Positions 22,358-30,355 of a stretch of DNA of 33,216 nt are shown here, piece by piece (position 1 is the stretch's first letter; each line of letters begins with the position of its first letter). Source of the DNA: Thermoleophilia bacterium. GTDB taxonomy: Bacteria > Actinomycetota > Thermoleophilia > BMS3ABIN01. The translations under genes and the position numbers were made by a program. Under the pieces are notes generated by a model. The model was not told where the DNA came from and did not search any database. It saw only the letters and a program-made list of their open reading frames with translations. The DNA lies in contig JACUUL010000021.1 of NCBI GenBank assembly GCA_014859345.1, forward strand, positions 1 through 33,216, read 5' to 3'.

Positions 22358-24106
22358 ATGATTCGGAAGCGTCATCGCTTGATAGAGCTATCAGGAGCAA
22401 TGGTTTTTGCAATCGCCATTATGCTGGCGCCTGGCCGCGCGGCGGACGCGCAGTCCGGGAATCCGGATGCGCCTGAAATATTCATGAGCGGCGCCGCATT
22501 TTTTGGAATCGGCGAGCAAATCCCCGGCCTTCACGTCCAGAAAAATGGGACGAACTACATGAAGAACCCTTCGGCGGGAGTTAACACAGATGGGTCATAC
22601 AGTCAGTTCGACGCTGTGATAGAACGGCATGACGCAGGCTGCTATCTGGGCGGCTCCTGCTGGAAGGTGACCACGGGGGGTGACAGGTATTCCGGCATAG
22701 TTTTCCGGGAAGCTGACGCCTTTGAGCTGCCTCCGTTGGATCCAGGCCACGACCAGTACGCGCTCAGCTTCTGGGCGAAGGCGCTAAAGAGCAGCGAATC
22801 CGCGAACGAAATGCGCATATACGCCTTCGAGACCTCGCCCTTCGAAATATGGGCATCGCTCGGAGAGCAGGAGCTTGGCGACGACTGGAGGCTCTATTCA
22901 CTCACATTCACTGTGGATGACACCGATCTCCAGATAGCCGTACTGCCCCACGCGGACGGGACAGGCTCGGAGGGCACCGTGGTGTTGATCGATGGTGTGA
23001 CCCTGGAGCCCGAAAGATCGTTTGATGATTTCTATCAAGGAACCATCGCCAATAAAAGCTACGCGGTCCCTCCTTACAACGGCGATTCACCCGGTTGCTA
23101 CTGGGAGGGAGAGCCGCACGCGTCGAGGTCTGCGCGGATGCAGGGGAAGGCAGACATAGACGGTTCGGAGCTGAACATCGACTTCGACCGGGCGTTCTGG
23201 TTTGGCATGGATGTCACCCTCGGATTTAACCGGGAGGACAGTTTCGAAACCATCTCCACAGAATGGCTTTCGGTCGGAACTCCCCGTGGCGACGGCCTGG
23301 GTTGGGTCGATAACGTCGCTCTGGTCTTCGATTGGCACAGCCCTTATGGAATCGGCGGTGATTACAGGGTTTACTTCCACCGGGAGGAAGCGGGCAGCGG
23401 CGCCGAGATCGTCATGCCGAGGGGAATAGTAGCCGGTGACGTCATGAGGGCCGTGGGAATCTTCGACCCGGACGGCAGAAAGACACATCTCTATCTGCGA
23501 TTCAACGATGGCGAGGTTCTTTCAGACTCGCGCCTGCTTGCCTATGGCCCTGGAGGCGGGATATTGCCAATGCCGCCCGGTCACATGGTGGGCATAGGCT
23601 ATGCCAACGGCTGGGAAGGTCCCTGGCAGACCAACTCCGCGCACAGGAATCTCGTGCTCGAACAGGGGTTGCCCACTGCCGACCAGATAAGCGCCTATCT
23701 CAGCAATCCCGACGAGCCGGTTTTAAACGGCGGCTACTTTCTCCCCTTGAAAGAGGCGCCGTCCTGCAAACCCGTCAGGCCGGGGCTGAGTCCGTCTTAC
23801 CAGGGCGCATACTGGGCCAGCTTCAGGGACTATACCGATCGCATCCTGTCCATCGATATCAGCATCACCAACGAAGGACCCGTCGCTTATTCGGTAGAGG
23901 TGGTCGGAGCCACGAACACCATGGGAGTGACGCTGGACAGCGACATTCCGGTAGTTTTCGGGGATATCGCCGCCGGCGACAGCGCGACGGCGACAGTCGC
24001 GTACACCGTACCCGCGGGCATCGGGGCCTTCAGGACCTCCATTAACGCGACCGCCCGGGACGCCTGCGGAGTCTCTCACATCTATCCGGACGACGCGCCC
24101 ATCTAG
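22358..24106 (+). CDS. Secreted beta-sandwich protein of unknown function
   Basis: A 582-residue protein with a signal peptide at residues 1-31 (basic RKRHR, a hydrophobic core, cleavage after ADA). The N-terminal mature part resembles a carbohydrate-binding-like jelly roll in its layout: CWKVTTGG, YALSFWAKALKSS, WRLYSLTFTVDD and VVLIDGVTLEP are strands typical of CBM4/9-like folds. The middle (about 250-430) has LamG-like segments, for example VALVFDW and VMRAVGIFDPDGRKTHLYLRFNDGEV. The last 100 residues look like an Ig-like domain (DISITNEGPVAYSVEV; ATATVAYTVPAG). ATG 22358 has a GAGG-rich site just upstream; a TTG at 22268 would put 30 residues before the signal peptide. It lacks an obvious catalytic motif. 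It may bind the exported glycan, but this is inference. Confidence 0.7.
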   Translation: MIRKRHRLIELSGAMVFAIAIMLAPGRAADAQSGNPDAPEIFMSGAAFFGIGEQIPGLHVQKNGTNYMKNPSAGVNTDGSYSQFDAVIERHDAGCYLGGSCWKVTTGGDRYSGIVFREADAFELPPLDPGHDQYALSFWAKALKSSESANEMRIYAFETSPFEIWASLGEQELGDDWRLYSLTFTVDDTDLQIAVLPHADGTGSEGTVVLIDGVTLEPERSFDDFYQGTIANKSYAVPPYNGDSPGCYWEGEPHASRSARMQGKADIDGSELNIDFDRAFWFGMDVTLGFNREDSFETISTEWLSVGTPRGDGLGWVDNVALVFDWHSPYGIGGDYRVYFHREEAGSGAEIVMPRGIVAGDVMRAVGIFDPDGRKTHLYLRFNDGEVLSDSRLLAYGPGGGILPMPPGHMVGIGYANGWEGPWQTNSAHRNLVLEQGLPTADQISAYLSNPDEPVLNGGYFLPLKEAPSCKPVRPGLSPSYQGAYWASFRDYTDRILSIDISITNEGPVAYSVEVVGATNTMGVTLDSDIPVVFGDIAAGDSATATVAYTVPAGIGAFRTSINATARDACGVSHIYPDDAPI

Positions 24107-24176
24107 TTCCGCGACAGGCAGTTCCCGGTAACTCCATATTCTCCAGAGCTGAAATCCTTCCGGGCTACTATTTCCG

Positions 24177-24199
24177 CTTGCTTGACGAGGGCGAGCAAG
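24177..24199. repeat. Inverted repeat between convergent genes
   Basis: CTTGCTTG (24177-24184) and CGAGCAAG (24192-24199) form an imperfect stem in the 94-base gap where the secreted-protein gene and ppsA converge. It may help end transcription, but it lacks a T-run. Confidence 0.25.
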
Positions 24200-24200
24200 A

Positions 24201-26597
24201 CTATCCAGCCGGCTCCTGAGGACTTTCTCTCTGGGAGAGGCGTTTCATCACTTCTATGACGCTGTCGGGATTGAGCGAGATGGAGTCGATTCCCCTTTCG
24301 ACCAGGAAAGCCGCGATCTCCGGGTAATCACTGGGGGCCTGGCCGCAGATGCCCACTACCGAGCCGGCCGCGTGAGCCGCCTCGATCTGCATGGCCATCA
24401 TCCTCTTTACCGCCTCGTCGCGTTCATCGAAGAGCCCGGACAGTTCCTCGGAGTCCCTGTCGACGCCGAGAACCAGCTGAGTCAGATCGTTGGAGCCGAT
24501 GGAAAAGCCGTCGAAGCGGGCGGCAAACAGGTCGGCCAGGACCACGTTGCTCGGTATCTCGCTCATCACGTAAACCTTCAGGCCGTTCTCACCGCGCTGC
24601 AGGCCGCTTTGCGCCATGACCTCGAGCACCTTGTCGGCCTCATCCACGGTACGGCAGAAAGGAATCATGACGATCACGTTATCGAATCCCATCTCTTCCC
24701 TGACCCTCTTGATGGCCCGGCACTCCAGCGCAAACCCGTCACGATAGGTGTCGCTGTAGTAGCGGGAGGCGCCCCGGAAGCCGAGCATGGGGTTTTCCTC
24801 CCTGGGCTCGAACTGCCGGCCGCCGATCAGGTTGGCGTATTCGTTGGTCTTGAAATCGCTCATCCGCACCACCACGGGGTCCGGGTATTGCGAAGCCGCA
24901 ATGCGGGCGATCCCGCGGGACAGGTTGTCGACAAAATATTCAGTCCTGTCGCTATATAAGCGTGTCAGCTCATCGATCTGCCGCCGCGCCTCCTCATCCT
25001 CCAGCCGGTCGTAATCGACCAGCGCCATCGGGTGGATGCGGATGATGTTGTTGATGATAAACTCCATGCGCGCCAGGCCGATGCCGTCGGCGGGCACACG
25101 CCACCAGCGGAAGGCGGCCTCCGGGCTGGCGATGTTCATCATGATCTTGGTCCCGGTTCTGGGGATGTCGCTCAGATCTATTTCCTTTTCCTCGTATTCG
25201 AGCAATCCCTCGTAGACATAGCCCTCGTCCCCCTCGGCGCAGGAGATGGTTATTTCCTGGCTGTCCCTGATCGTCTTGGTGGCGTTGCCGGTGCCTACCA
25301 CCGCTGGAATGCCCAGCTCCCTGCTGACGATGGCGGCGTGGGAGGTGCGGCCGCCGTGGTCGGTGACGATGCCGGCGGCCTTCTTCATGATCGGCACCCA
25401 GTCGGGGTCGGTCATGCCGGTGACCAGGATAGCTCCGTCCTGGAAACGGTCGATCTCCGCGGCGCTCTTGATCACGTTGGCGGGTCCGGACGCCACCGCG
25501 TCGCCGATCGCGGCTCCCCGGGCGATCCGCTCTCCAGTCTCCTTGAGCGAGTAACTCCTGAACAGCGCGGTTTCCTTGCGCGATTGGACGGTCTCGGGCC
25601 GGGCCTGGACGATGAAAATCTCGCCCATGTCGCCGTCGATGGCCCATTCGATGTCCATGGGCTTGCCGTAGTGGCTCTCGATGGCTGCCGCCCACCGCGC
25701 AAGTTCCAGTATCTGCGCGTCGTCGATCACGAAGGAATGGCGCTCGCCGGCAGAAGTCTCCACGTTTCTGGTGGGTGCCGTTCCTCCCGAGGTGTATACC
25801 ATCTTCTTTTCCTTGGCTCCCATCTGCTTCCCGATGATTGGTCTCAGTTCCAGGTCGCTGAGCAGCGGCTTGAAAACCATGTATTCGTCAGGGTTGACCG
25901 CCCCCTGGACGACATTCTCGCCCAGGCCCCAGGCAGCGTCGATGATCACCACGTCCTTAAAGCCGGTCTCGGTATCGATGGAGAACATCACTCCGGAACC
26001 GGCCTTGTCGGAGCGCACCATCTTCTGGATGCCCACCGACAGCGACACATCCATGTGGTCAAAACCATGTTCCTCCCGGTAGACGATGGCCCGGTCGGTA
26101 AAGAGGGATGCGTAACAGCGGCGGCAGGCATCGATCAGCTCTTTCTCGCCGGTGACGTTCAGGAAAGTCTCCAGCTGTCCGGCGAAGCTTGCTTCCGGCA
26201 GGTCTTCCGCAGTGGCGCTGCTCCTTACCGCCACATCGGCTTCGGCGGCATCGTAGCGCCGGCTGAGCTCCCGGTAGGCCTCGAGGATACTCGTTTCTAT
26301 CTCGGTGGGGAATTTGCCCCTCTGCAGCCTTTTCCTGATGTCCGAGCCGGCTTCGTGCAGCGTCTTCCTGCCTGCTTTGTAATCGTCCAGGAGGCCGTGG
26401 ATCGCATCATCGAGTACGTTATGGCTAACATATTCCCGGTAGGCGGCCGCGGTGGTGGCAAAGCCGTCAGGAACCCGGATTCCTTCCTCCTTGAGGCTGC
26501 CGATCATCTCGCCCAAAGACGCGTTCTTGCCTCCGACAATGGCCACGTCGCCTGAATCAAGATCCTCAAACCAGCGGATATAAGATTTTTCGTTCAT
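24201..26597 (-). CDS. ppsA: Phosphoenolpyruvate synthase (pyruvate, water dikinase)
   Basis: A 798-residue protein, close to the roughly 790 residues usual for PpsA. It makes PEP, AMP and phosphate from pyruvate, ATP and water for gluconeogenesis. The N-terminal ATP-grasp-like domain has GGKNASLGEM (22-31), VRSSATAEDLPEASFAGQ (124-141) and IQKMVRSDKAGSGVMFS. The swivelling phosphohistidine domain has GGRTSHAAIVSRELGIP, with the catalytic His420. The C-terminal barrel has GFSIGSNDLTQL and the active-site cysteine in GICGQAPSDYP (C751). Translation starts at ATG 26597, with GAGGA 5 bases upstream. A GC-rich hairpin lies just upstream. It may simply be a metabolic neighbour, or feed PEP or pyruvate-derived precursors to the cluster. 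Confidence 0.95.
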   Translation of the reverse strand: MNEKSYIRWFEDLDSGDVAIVGGKNASLGEMIGSLKEEGIRVPDGFATTAAAYREYVSHNVLDDAIHGLLDDYKAGRKTLHEAGSDIRKRLQRGKFPTEIETSILEAYRELSRRYDAAEADVAVRSSATAEDLPEASFAGQLETFLNVTGEKELIDACRRCYASLFTDRAIVYREEHGFDHMDVSLSVGIQKMVRSDKAGSGVMFSIDTETGFKDVVIIDAAWGLGENVVQGAVNPDEYMVFKPLLSDLELRPIIGKQMGAKEKKMVYTSGGTAPTRNVETSAGERHSFVIDDAQILELARWAAAIESHYGKPMDIEWAIDGDMGEIFIVQARPETVQSRKETALFRSYSLKETGERIARGAAIGDAVASGPANVIKSAAEIDRFQDGAILVTGMTDPDWVPIMKKAAGIVTDHGGRTSHAAIVSRELGIPAVVGTGNATKTIRDSQEITISCAEGDEGYVYEGLLEYEEKEIDLSDIPRTGTKIMMNIASPEAAFRWWRVPADGIGLARMEFIINNIIRIHPMALVDYDRLEDEEARRQIDELTRLYSDRTEYFVDNLSRGIARIAASQYPDPVVVRMSDFKTNEYANLIGGRQFEPREENPMLGFRGASRYYSDTYRDGFALECRAIKRVREEMGFDNVIVMIPFCRTVDEADKVLEVMAQSGLQRGENGLKVYVMSEIPSNVVLADLFAARFDGFSIGSNDLTQLVLGVDRDSEELSGLFDERDEAVKRMMAMQIEAAHAAGSVVGICGQAPSDYPEIAAFLVERGIDSISLNPDSVIEVMKRLSQRESPQEPAG

Positions 26598-26609
26598 TCA
26601 GTCCTCATA

Positions 26610-26625
26610 CCCCGGGAGCCCGGGG
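26610..26625. promoter_or_regulatory. GC-rich hairpin upstream of ppsA
   Basis: CCCCGGG and CCCGGGG flank a 2-base spacer at 26610-26625, directly upstream of the ppsA ribosome binding site on the minus strand. In an mRNA this stable hairpin would sit within about 15-25 bases of the start codon and could modulate translation. No supporting partner sequence was found. Confidence 0.3.
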
Positions 26626-26636
26626 AAATAACTGAA

Positions 26637-26705
26637 GGGGACCAGATTCGGTAGCGATAGCCGCTGCGGTCTTACTATAATAAGATAGGTTTAACGCAGG
26701 TCCCC
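26637..26705. repeat. Possible small repeat element with terminal inverted repeats
   Basis: The ends are GGGGACCAG (26637-26645) and CAGGTCCCC (26697-26705), inverted repeats matching at eight of nine positions around 69 bases. Inside is a small stem, TCTTA with TAAGA, around CTATAA, which also contains a TATAAT at 26676-26681. The same end sequence, GGGGACCAG, is found once more at 12635-12643. It may be a mobile repeat (REP/MITE-like) that also supplies a promoter for the rSAM gene at 26768. Confidence 0.35.
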
Positions 26706-26767
26706 ATTCCTCTCCGCGTCAGGAAAGTCCAGGGTTACCGGGGAAAAAGCGGCCTGCTGTATTCGAG

Positions 26768-28300
26768 ATGAGCACAGTCGCGCGAAAAACCAATTATGAC
26801 CGGCGGGGAAAGCAGAAAGTTGTTCTTTTCTTTCCTACGCCGGCTTACGGCCATTACCGGATAGAGCTGGGGCTGGCCCTTGCTGTGGTAGCGGCGCCGC
26901 TGGAGGGCAAGTACGACCTCCACCTGGTTGACGAGCGTGTCACCCCAAATTACGAGCAGGCGGTGCTCAATCACCTCGACGATACTGTCTGCGTCGGCAT
27001 CAGCTCCATTACCGGCTACCAGATCAAGCGGGGAATCGCCATGGCCCGCCAGATCCGGGCCATGGACCCGGAGGTGCCGATTGTCTGGGGCGGGTATCAT
27101 CCCTCGCTCTTTCCCGAACAGTGTTGCGAGTCAGAGGCCTGCGACATCGTCTGCGCGGGGCAGGGAGACGTCACTTTTCGGGAGATAGTGGAGAGCCTGG
27201 CAGCCGGCCGGGCCCCGCGGGACATACCCGGGGCGGCCTACTGGACGGCGGACGGCATCGTTGTCAACCAGCCGCGGCCGCTGACTAACATCAATGATGT
27301 GCTGCCGGCCCCGTATCATCTGCTTGATGTAAACCGGGCCATAGAACTCAACCAGAAGATCAACCATGAGAAGATCCGCACAACCGAGTTCCATTCCAGC
27401 CAGGGCTGTCCCGGCAAATGCGGTTATTGCGCGGACGCCTCGCTGTTTCAACGCCGCTGGTTTGGGCTTGACGCCGAGCGGGTCGTGGCAGAGGTTACCG
27501 ACCTTGTGAAGACTTACCGGCTGGACCAGGTGAACTTCAGCGACGCCAATTTTTTCGCCAACCAGAAGCGGGTTGCGGCCATTTGCCGCGGTTTTATCGA
27601 GTCCGGCCTGGATATCCGCTGGGTAGCTTCGGCCCGTCCGGATACATTCCACCGCTACAAGCAGGAGACGCTGGAGCTTATCCGGGACAGCGGCTGCAAG
27701 CGGATAATCGTGGGCGCCGAGTCCGCGGCGGAGCCGGTTCTCGAGCTGATCTCAAAGGGCGCGACTGCCGAGGACCATTTAAAGAGCGCTGAAGTGTGCC
27801 GCGATTATGGCATCGGCGGCACTTTCACGTTCATAACCGGATTTCCGCACCCGCCCGGGACTCCGCCGCAGGAGACCACCCAGGACCTGCTGGATTTCAT
27901 CCAAAGGCTGAAGCACATCCATCCGGATATCCGCACCAAGATCTTCGTGTTTACTCCCTATCCGGGGACGCCTCTTTACGACCTGTCTGTCCAGTACGGC
28001 ATGCCCGAGCCCAAATCCCTGGAAGAATGGGCCGATTACAATCCGGCCACCATGAAGGAAAGCCAGTGGGTCGAACCCTGGGAGCGGCAGTTGATCGAGA
28101 AAGTGAACGGTTTTTACTTCCCCTTCGCCTATCCGGACTCGACTATGCAGCGCAGCCTCAAACACGGCATAAAGAAGTGGCCCTACCGGATCATGCATTC
28201 CCTGGCGAAGACCAGGGTGAACAGGGAATTTTACTGGGCTCCTGTGGAGTGGGAGTTGTTCAAGCGATTCAAGAAGGATACCTTTGAGCCAATAGCGTGA
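26768..28300 (+). CDS. B12-binding-domain radical SAM protein 7 (WGGYH subgroup)
   Basis: A 510-residue protein with a longer N-terminus than its paralogs. The cobalamin-like domain carries LGLALAVVAAPLEGKYD, ISSITGYQIKRG and IVWGGYHPSLFPEQ. The cysteines C214, C218 and C221 are in SSQGCPGKCGYC. The subgroup blocks FSDANFFANQKRV, IVGAESAAEPVLE, FITGFPHPPG, FTPYPGTPLYDLS, SLEEWADYNPATMK and the tail APVEWELFKRFKK follow. The rSAM motif AESGS is AESAA here and the usual PGE is PHP, an uncommon variant. It is the first gene of the last operon, 40 bases before SPASM rSAM 2. A TATAAT at 26676-26681 may drive it from about 80 bases upstream. The substrate is unknown. Confidence 0.9.
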   Translation: MSTVARKTNYDRRGKQKVVLFFPTPAYGHYRIELGLALAVVAAPLEGKYDLHLVDERVTPNYEQAVLNHLDDTVCVGISSITGYQIKRGIAMARQIRAMDPEVPIVWGGYHPSLFPEQCCESEACDIVCAGQGDVTFREIVESLAAGRAPRDIPGAAYWTADGIVVNQPRPLTNINDVLPAPYHLLDVNRAIELNQKINHEKIRTTEFHSSQGCPGKCGYCADASLFQRRWFGLDAERVVAEVTDLVKTYRLDQVNFSDANFFANQKRVAAICRGFIESGLDIRWVASARPDTFHRYKQETLELIRDSGCKRIIVGAESAAEPVLELISKGATAEDHLKSAEVCRDYGIGGTFTFITGFPHPPGTPPQETTQDLLDFIQRLKHIHPDIRTKIFVFTPYPGTPLYDLSVQYGMPEPKSLEEWADYNPATMKESQWVEPWERQLIEKVNGFYFPFAYPDSTMQRSLKHGIKKWPYRIMHSLAKTRVNREFYWAPVEWELFKRFKKDTFEPIA

Positions 28301-28340
28301 TGCCGTCAAACCCGGAAACAAAAGAGTAACGGAACAGGAC

Positions 28341-29318
28341 ATGTCGCTTAAGACCAAAGCCAAAAAAATAGTCAGGGATAACAAGGCCAAGAAGCTGATC
28401 AAGGACAAGGCCATGAGGGTGGAGGAGATCACGCCGGATTTCCCTTCGCGCATCAACATCGAGCCCACGAACCGGTGCAACCTGCGCTGCAACATGTGTC
28501 CCCGCCAGGACCTCACCCGGCCGGTGGGCGATATCAGCATGGACCTGTTCGACAAGCTGGCGCAGGAGATCTCGCGCCATCCGCCCGCCGAGGTGCGTCT
28601 GCACAAGGACGGCGAGCCGCTGAAGGCGCCTCATATCTTCGATCTCATCGACCACATCAAGACAGTGGCCCCCAGCACCCTGCTCAACATGGACACAAAC
28701 GCCCTGCTGCTGGACGAGGAGAAAGCCGAAAGGCTGCTGGACTCGAAACTGGATGTTCTGCTCTTCAGCGTCAATGCCGCCACCCCCGAGACCTACAGGC
28801 AGGTGAGGGGTTCTACCAAGTACGACCAGGTCATCGCCAATATCGAGCGCTTCCTGGCCATGCGCAAGGAGCGCGGCTATGTCTGGCCCAGGGTGAAAGT
28901 GCAGCTGATCGTCATGGCAGAGACCAGGAACGAGATAGGCCTCTTTAAGGAGAAATGGGGTCCCCACGACGTGGACATCCTGCTCATCCCGGCCATCAAC
29001 TGGGGCGGACACCGCCCCGAGGTCAAAAGCCTGATGCAGCTGCCAGCCAGGCGCTATCCCTGCGGTTTTCTTTTTAACTCCTTTTCCATCAACTACGACG
29101 GCAAGGTCAGCTTCTGTAACGTGGATTTCAACCACCTGGGCGTAATCGGCGACGTGAACGGGCAGACCATCGAGGAAATCTGGAAAGGTCCGGAATTCGA
29201 GCATTTCCGCCGGTTGCACAAGCAGGGACGTTTCAGCGAGATCGACCTCTGCCGTGACTGCAATTATTGGGCCTACACCCGCAACGTCTGGTACCCGGCC
29301 GGAAAGGGCTGGAAGTGA
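28341..29318 (+). CDS. SPASM-type radical SAM protein 2
   Basis: A 325-residue radical SAM enzyme without a cobalamin domain. INIEPTNRCNLRCNMC gives cluster cysteines C46, C50 and C53, followed by a VRLHKDGEPLKAPH block. The C-terminal SPASM-like region has YPCGFLFNSFSINYDGKVSFCNVDFNHLG, with cysteines for an auxiliary cluster, GDVNGQTIEEIWKGPEFEHFRRL, and a final LCRDCN pair. The N-terminal 25 residues are very lysine-rich. It is a paralog of the SPASM protein at 13489-14562, sharing the IEPTN start and the TIEEIWKG-like segment. Its stop overlaps the start of zinc-ribbon methyltransferase 2 by 4 bases (GTGA), so the two are translationally coupled and may act in sequence. Substrate unknown. 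Confidence 0.88.
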   Translation: MSLKTKAKKIVRDNKAKKLIKDKAMRVEEITPDFPSRINIEPTNRCNLRCNMCPRQDLTRPVGDISMDLFDKLAQEISRHPPAEVRLHKDGEPLKAPHIFDLIDHIKTVAPSTLLNMDTNALLLDEEKAERLLDSKLDVLLFSVNAATPETYRQVRGSTKYDQVIANIERFLAMRKERGYVWPRVKVQLIVMAETRNEIGLFKEKWGPHDVDILLIPAINWGGHRPEVKSLMQLPARRYPCGFLFNSFSINYDGKVSFCNVDFNHLGVIGDVNGQTIEEIWKGPEFEHFRRLHKQGRFSEIDLCRDCNYWAYTRNVWYPAGKGWK

Positions 29319-30292
29319 GCGGCGGGCGGGCGCCGCGGGAGGTCAGAGGTCAGGGGGACGCCACGGGCGGCGACGGCATATTCTGCGATGTCTGCGGCGG
29401 CGGCTACCGCGATTTGCTATTTATCGGCCGCGACCGCCTGTATGGCGTCCCGGGGTGGTTCCCGTTAGTGAGGTGCCAGGACTGCGGCCTTGTTTACGTG
29501 AGCCCGCGCCCGTCCTTCGACGAGATGTCCCGCTATTACCCGCAGGAAGATTACGACCTTTACAACAAGGCGGCCGGGCTCAAGGACAGGAGCCTGGAAG
29601 AGCTGGGACGGCTGCTGGGCCCGCGCAAGGGACTTATCGAGCGCTACCGGAGGCCGGGGCGGCTCCTGGACATCGGTTTCGGGGACGGTTCCTTCCTCTA
29701 TTTCATGAAGGAAACCGGCTGGGACGTGACCGGCGTGGATGCCAACGAGAAGATGGTGGAGCTGATGACACAGGCAGGCATCGACGCCCGCGCCGGCCAG
29801 CTCGAGGATGCCGGATTTGGGGATGGAGCCTTTGACGTGGTCACCCTCTGGGGGGTGCTGGAACATGTCCAGAGTCCACGCCGGACAATCGATGAGATCG
29901 GCCGCATTACCGGAGAGGATTCATTGCTGGTCATCTACACCCAGAACGCGGCGGCGCCCGAGGCCGGCTTGCTGGGGCCGGACTGGTTCATCTACGAGGT
30001 GCCGCGTCACCTCTACAGCTTCAACCTCGGCAACCTCGAGCGGCTGCTTGCGGCCGGCGGCTTTCGCGTCGTCGAGACAGTGTACGAGACGCCGCTGTAC
30101 TATTGCCAGATGAACTGGCAGTATTTCAAGGAGCGCCGCCTGCGCCGTCCCGGAGATGTGGTGCACACGCCCTCCTTTCTGGACCGGCTGGTGGTGAAGG
30201 GTCTTTCGAAGTACAAGAAACTGGTTGACGGACACAGGTGGTCATCGGCCATGACAGTCTACGCGGTGAAAGGGCAAGGGGTCAGGTCTTGA
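29315..30292 (+). CDS. Zinc-ribbon class I SAM methyltransferase (copy 2)
   Basis: A 325-residue protein of the same design as the one at 19522-20523. A zinc ribbon (C24-x2-C27, C54-x2-C57) is followed by motif I LLDIGFGDGSF, VTGVDANEKMV, VTLWGVLEHVQSP and the YTQNAAAPEAGLLGPDW and PRHLYSFNLGNLERLL blocks. GTG 29315 is chosen because it overlaps the stop of SPASM rSAM 2 and leaves the zinc ribbon near the N-terminus. The last four residues and the stop codon lie inside the left arm of a perfect 52-bp palindrome (30278-30329), so the natural end of the protein may have been altered by its insertion. The acceptor is unknown, but it probably methylates the product of its rSAM neighbours. Confidence 0.87.
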   Translation: MSGGRAPREVRGQGDATGGDGIFCDVCGGGYRDLLFIGRDRLYGVPGWFPLVRCQDCGLVYVSPRPSFDEMSRYYPQEDYDLYNKAAGLKDRSLEELGRLLGPRKGLIERYRRPGRLLDIGFGDGSFLYFMKETGWDVTGVDANEKMVELMTQAGIDARAGQLEDAGFGDGAFDVVTLWGVLEHVQSPRRTIDEIGRITGEDSLLVIYTQNAAAPEAGLLGPDWFIYEVPRHLYSFNLGNLERLLAAGGFRVVETVYETPLYYCQMNWQYFKERRLRRPGDVVHTPSFLDRLVVKGLSKYKKLVDGHRWSSAMTVYAVKGQGVRS

Positions 30293-30329
30293 ATGTTGAA
30301 TCGCGATTCAACATTCAAGACCTGACCCC
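30278..30329. repeat. Perfect 52-bp palindrome
   Basis: The left arm (30278-30303) is the exact reverse complement of the right arm (30304-30329), 26 bases each, centred on TCGCGA with no spacer. The arms begin GGGGTCAGGTCTTGAATG and end in the mirror. The left arm encodes the last four codons and the stop of zinc-ribbon methyltransferase 2; the right arm lies in the gap before the aldo/keto reductase gene. From memory, similar GGGGTCAGG-type ends occur with REP-associated tyrosine transposases, but no transposase lies in this window. It could be a mobile repeat, a cruciform-forming site or a hairpin that stabilises mRNA. There is no T-run, so it is not an obvious intrinsic terminator. Confidence 0.95.
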
Positions 30330-30355
30330 AAACAAAGCGAGAACTAAGAGCAGAT

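Noticed and set aside
21858-22412. A 184-residue minus-strand frame across the end of B12-rSAM 6 and the leader of the secreted protein
   Set aside because: It overlaps a clear gene and has a repetitive, basic, proline-rich composition without protein motifs.
25032-26555. A 507-residue plus-strand frame opposite ppsA
   Set aside because: It is a shadow of ppsA, whose catalytic motifs are complete on the minus strand.
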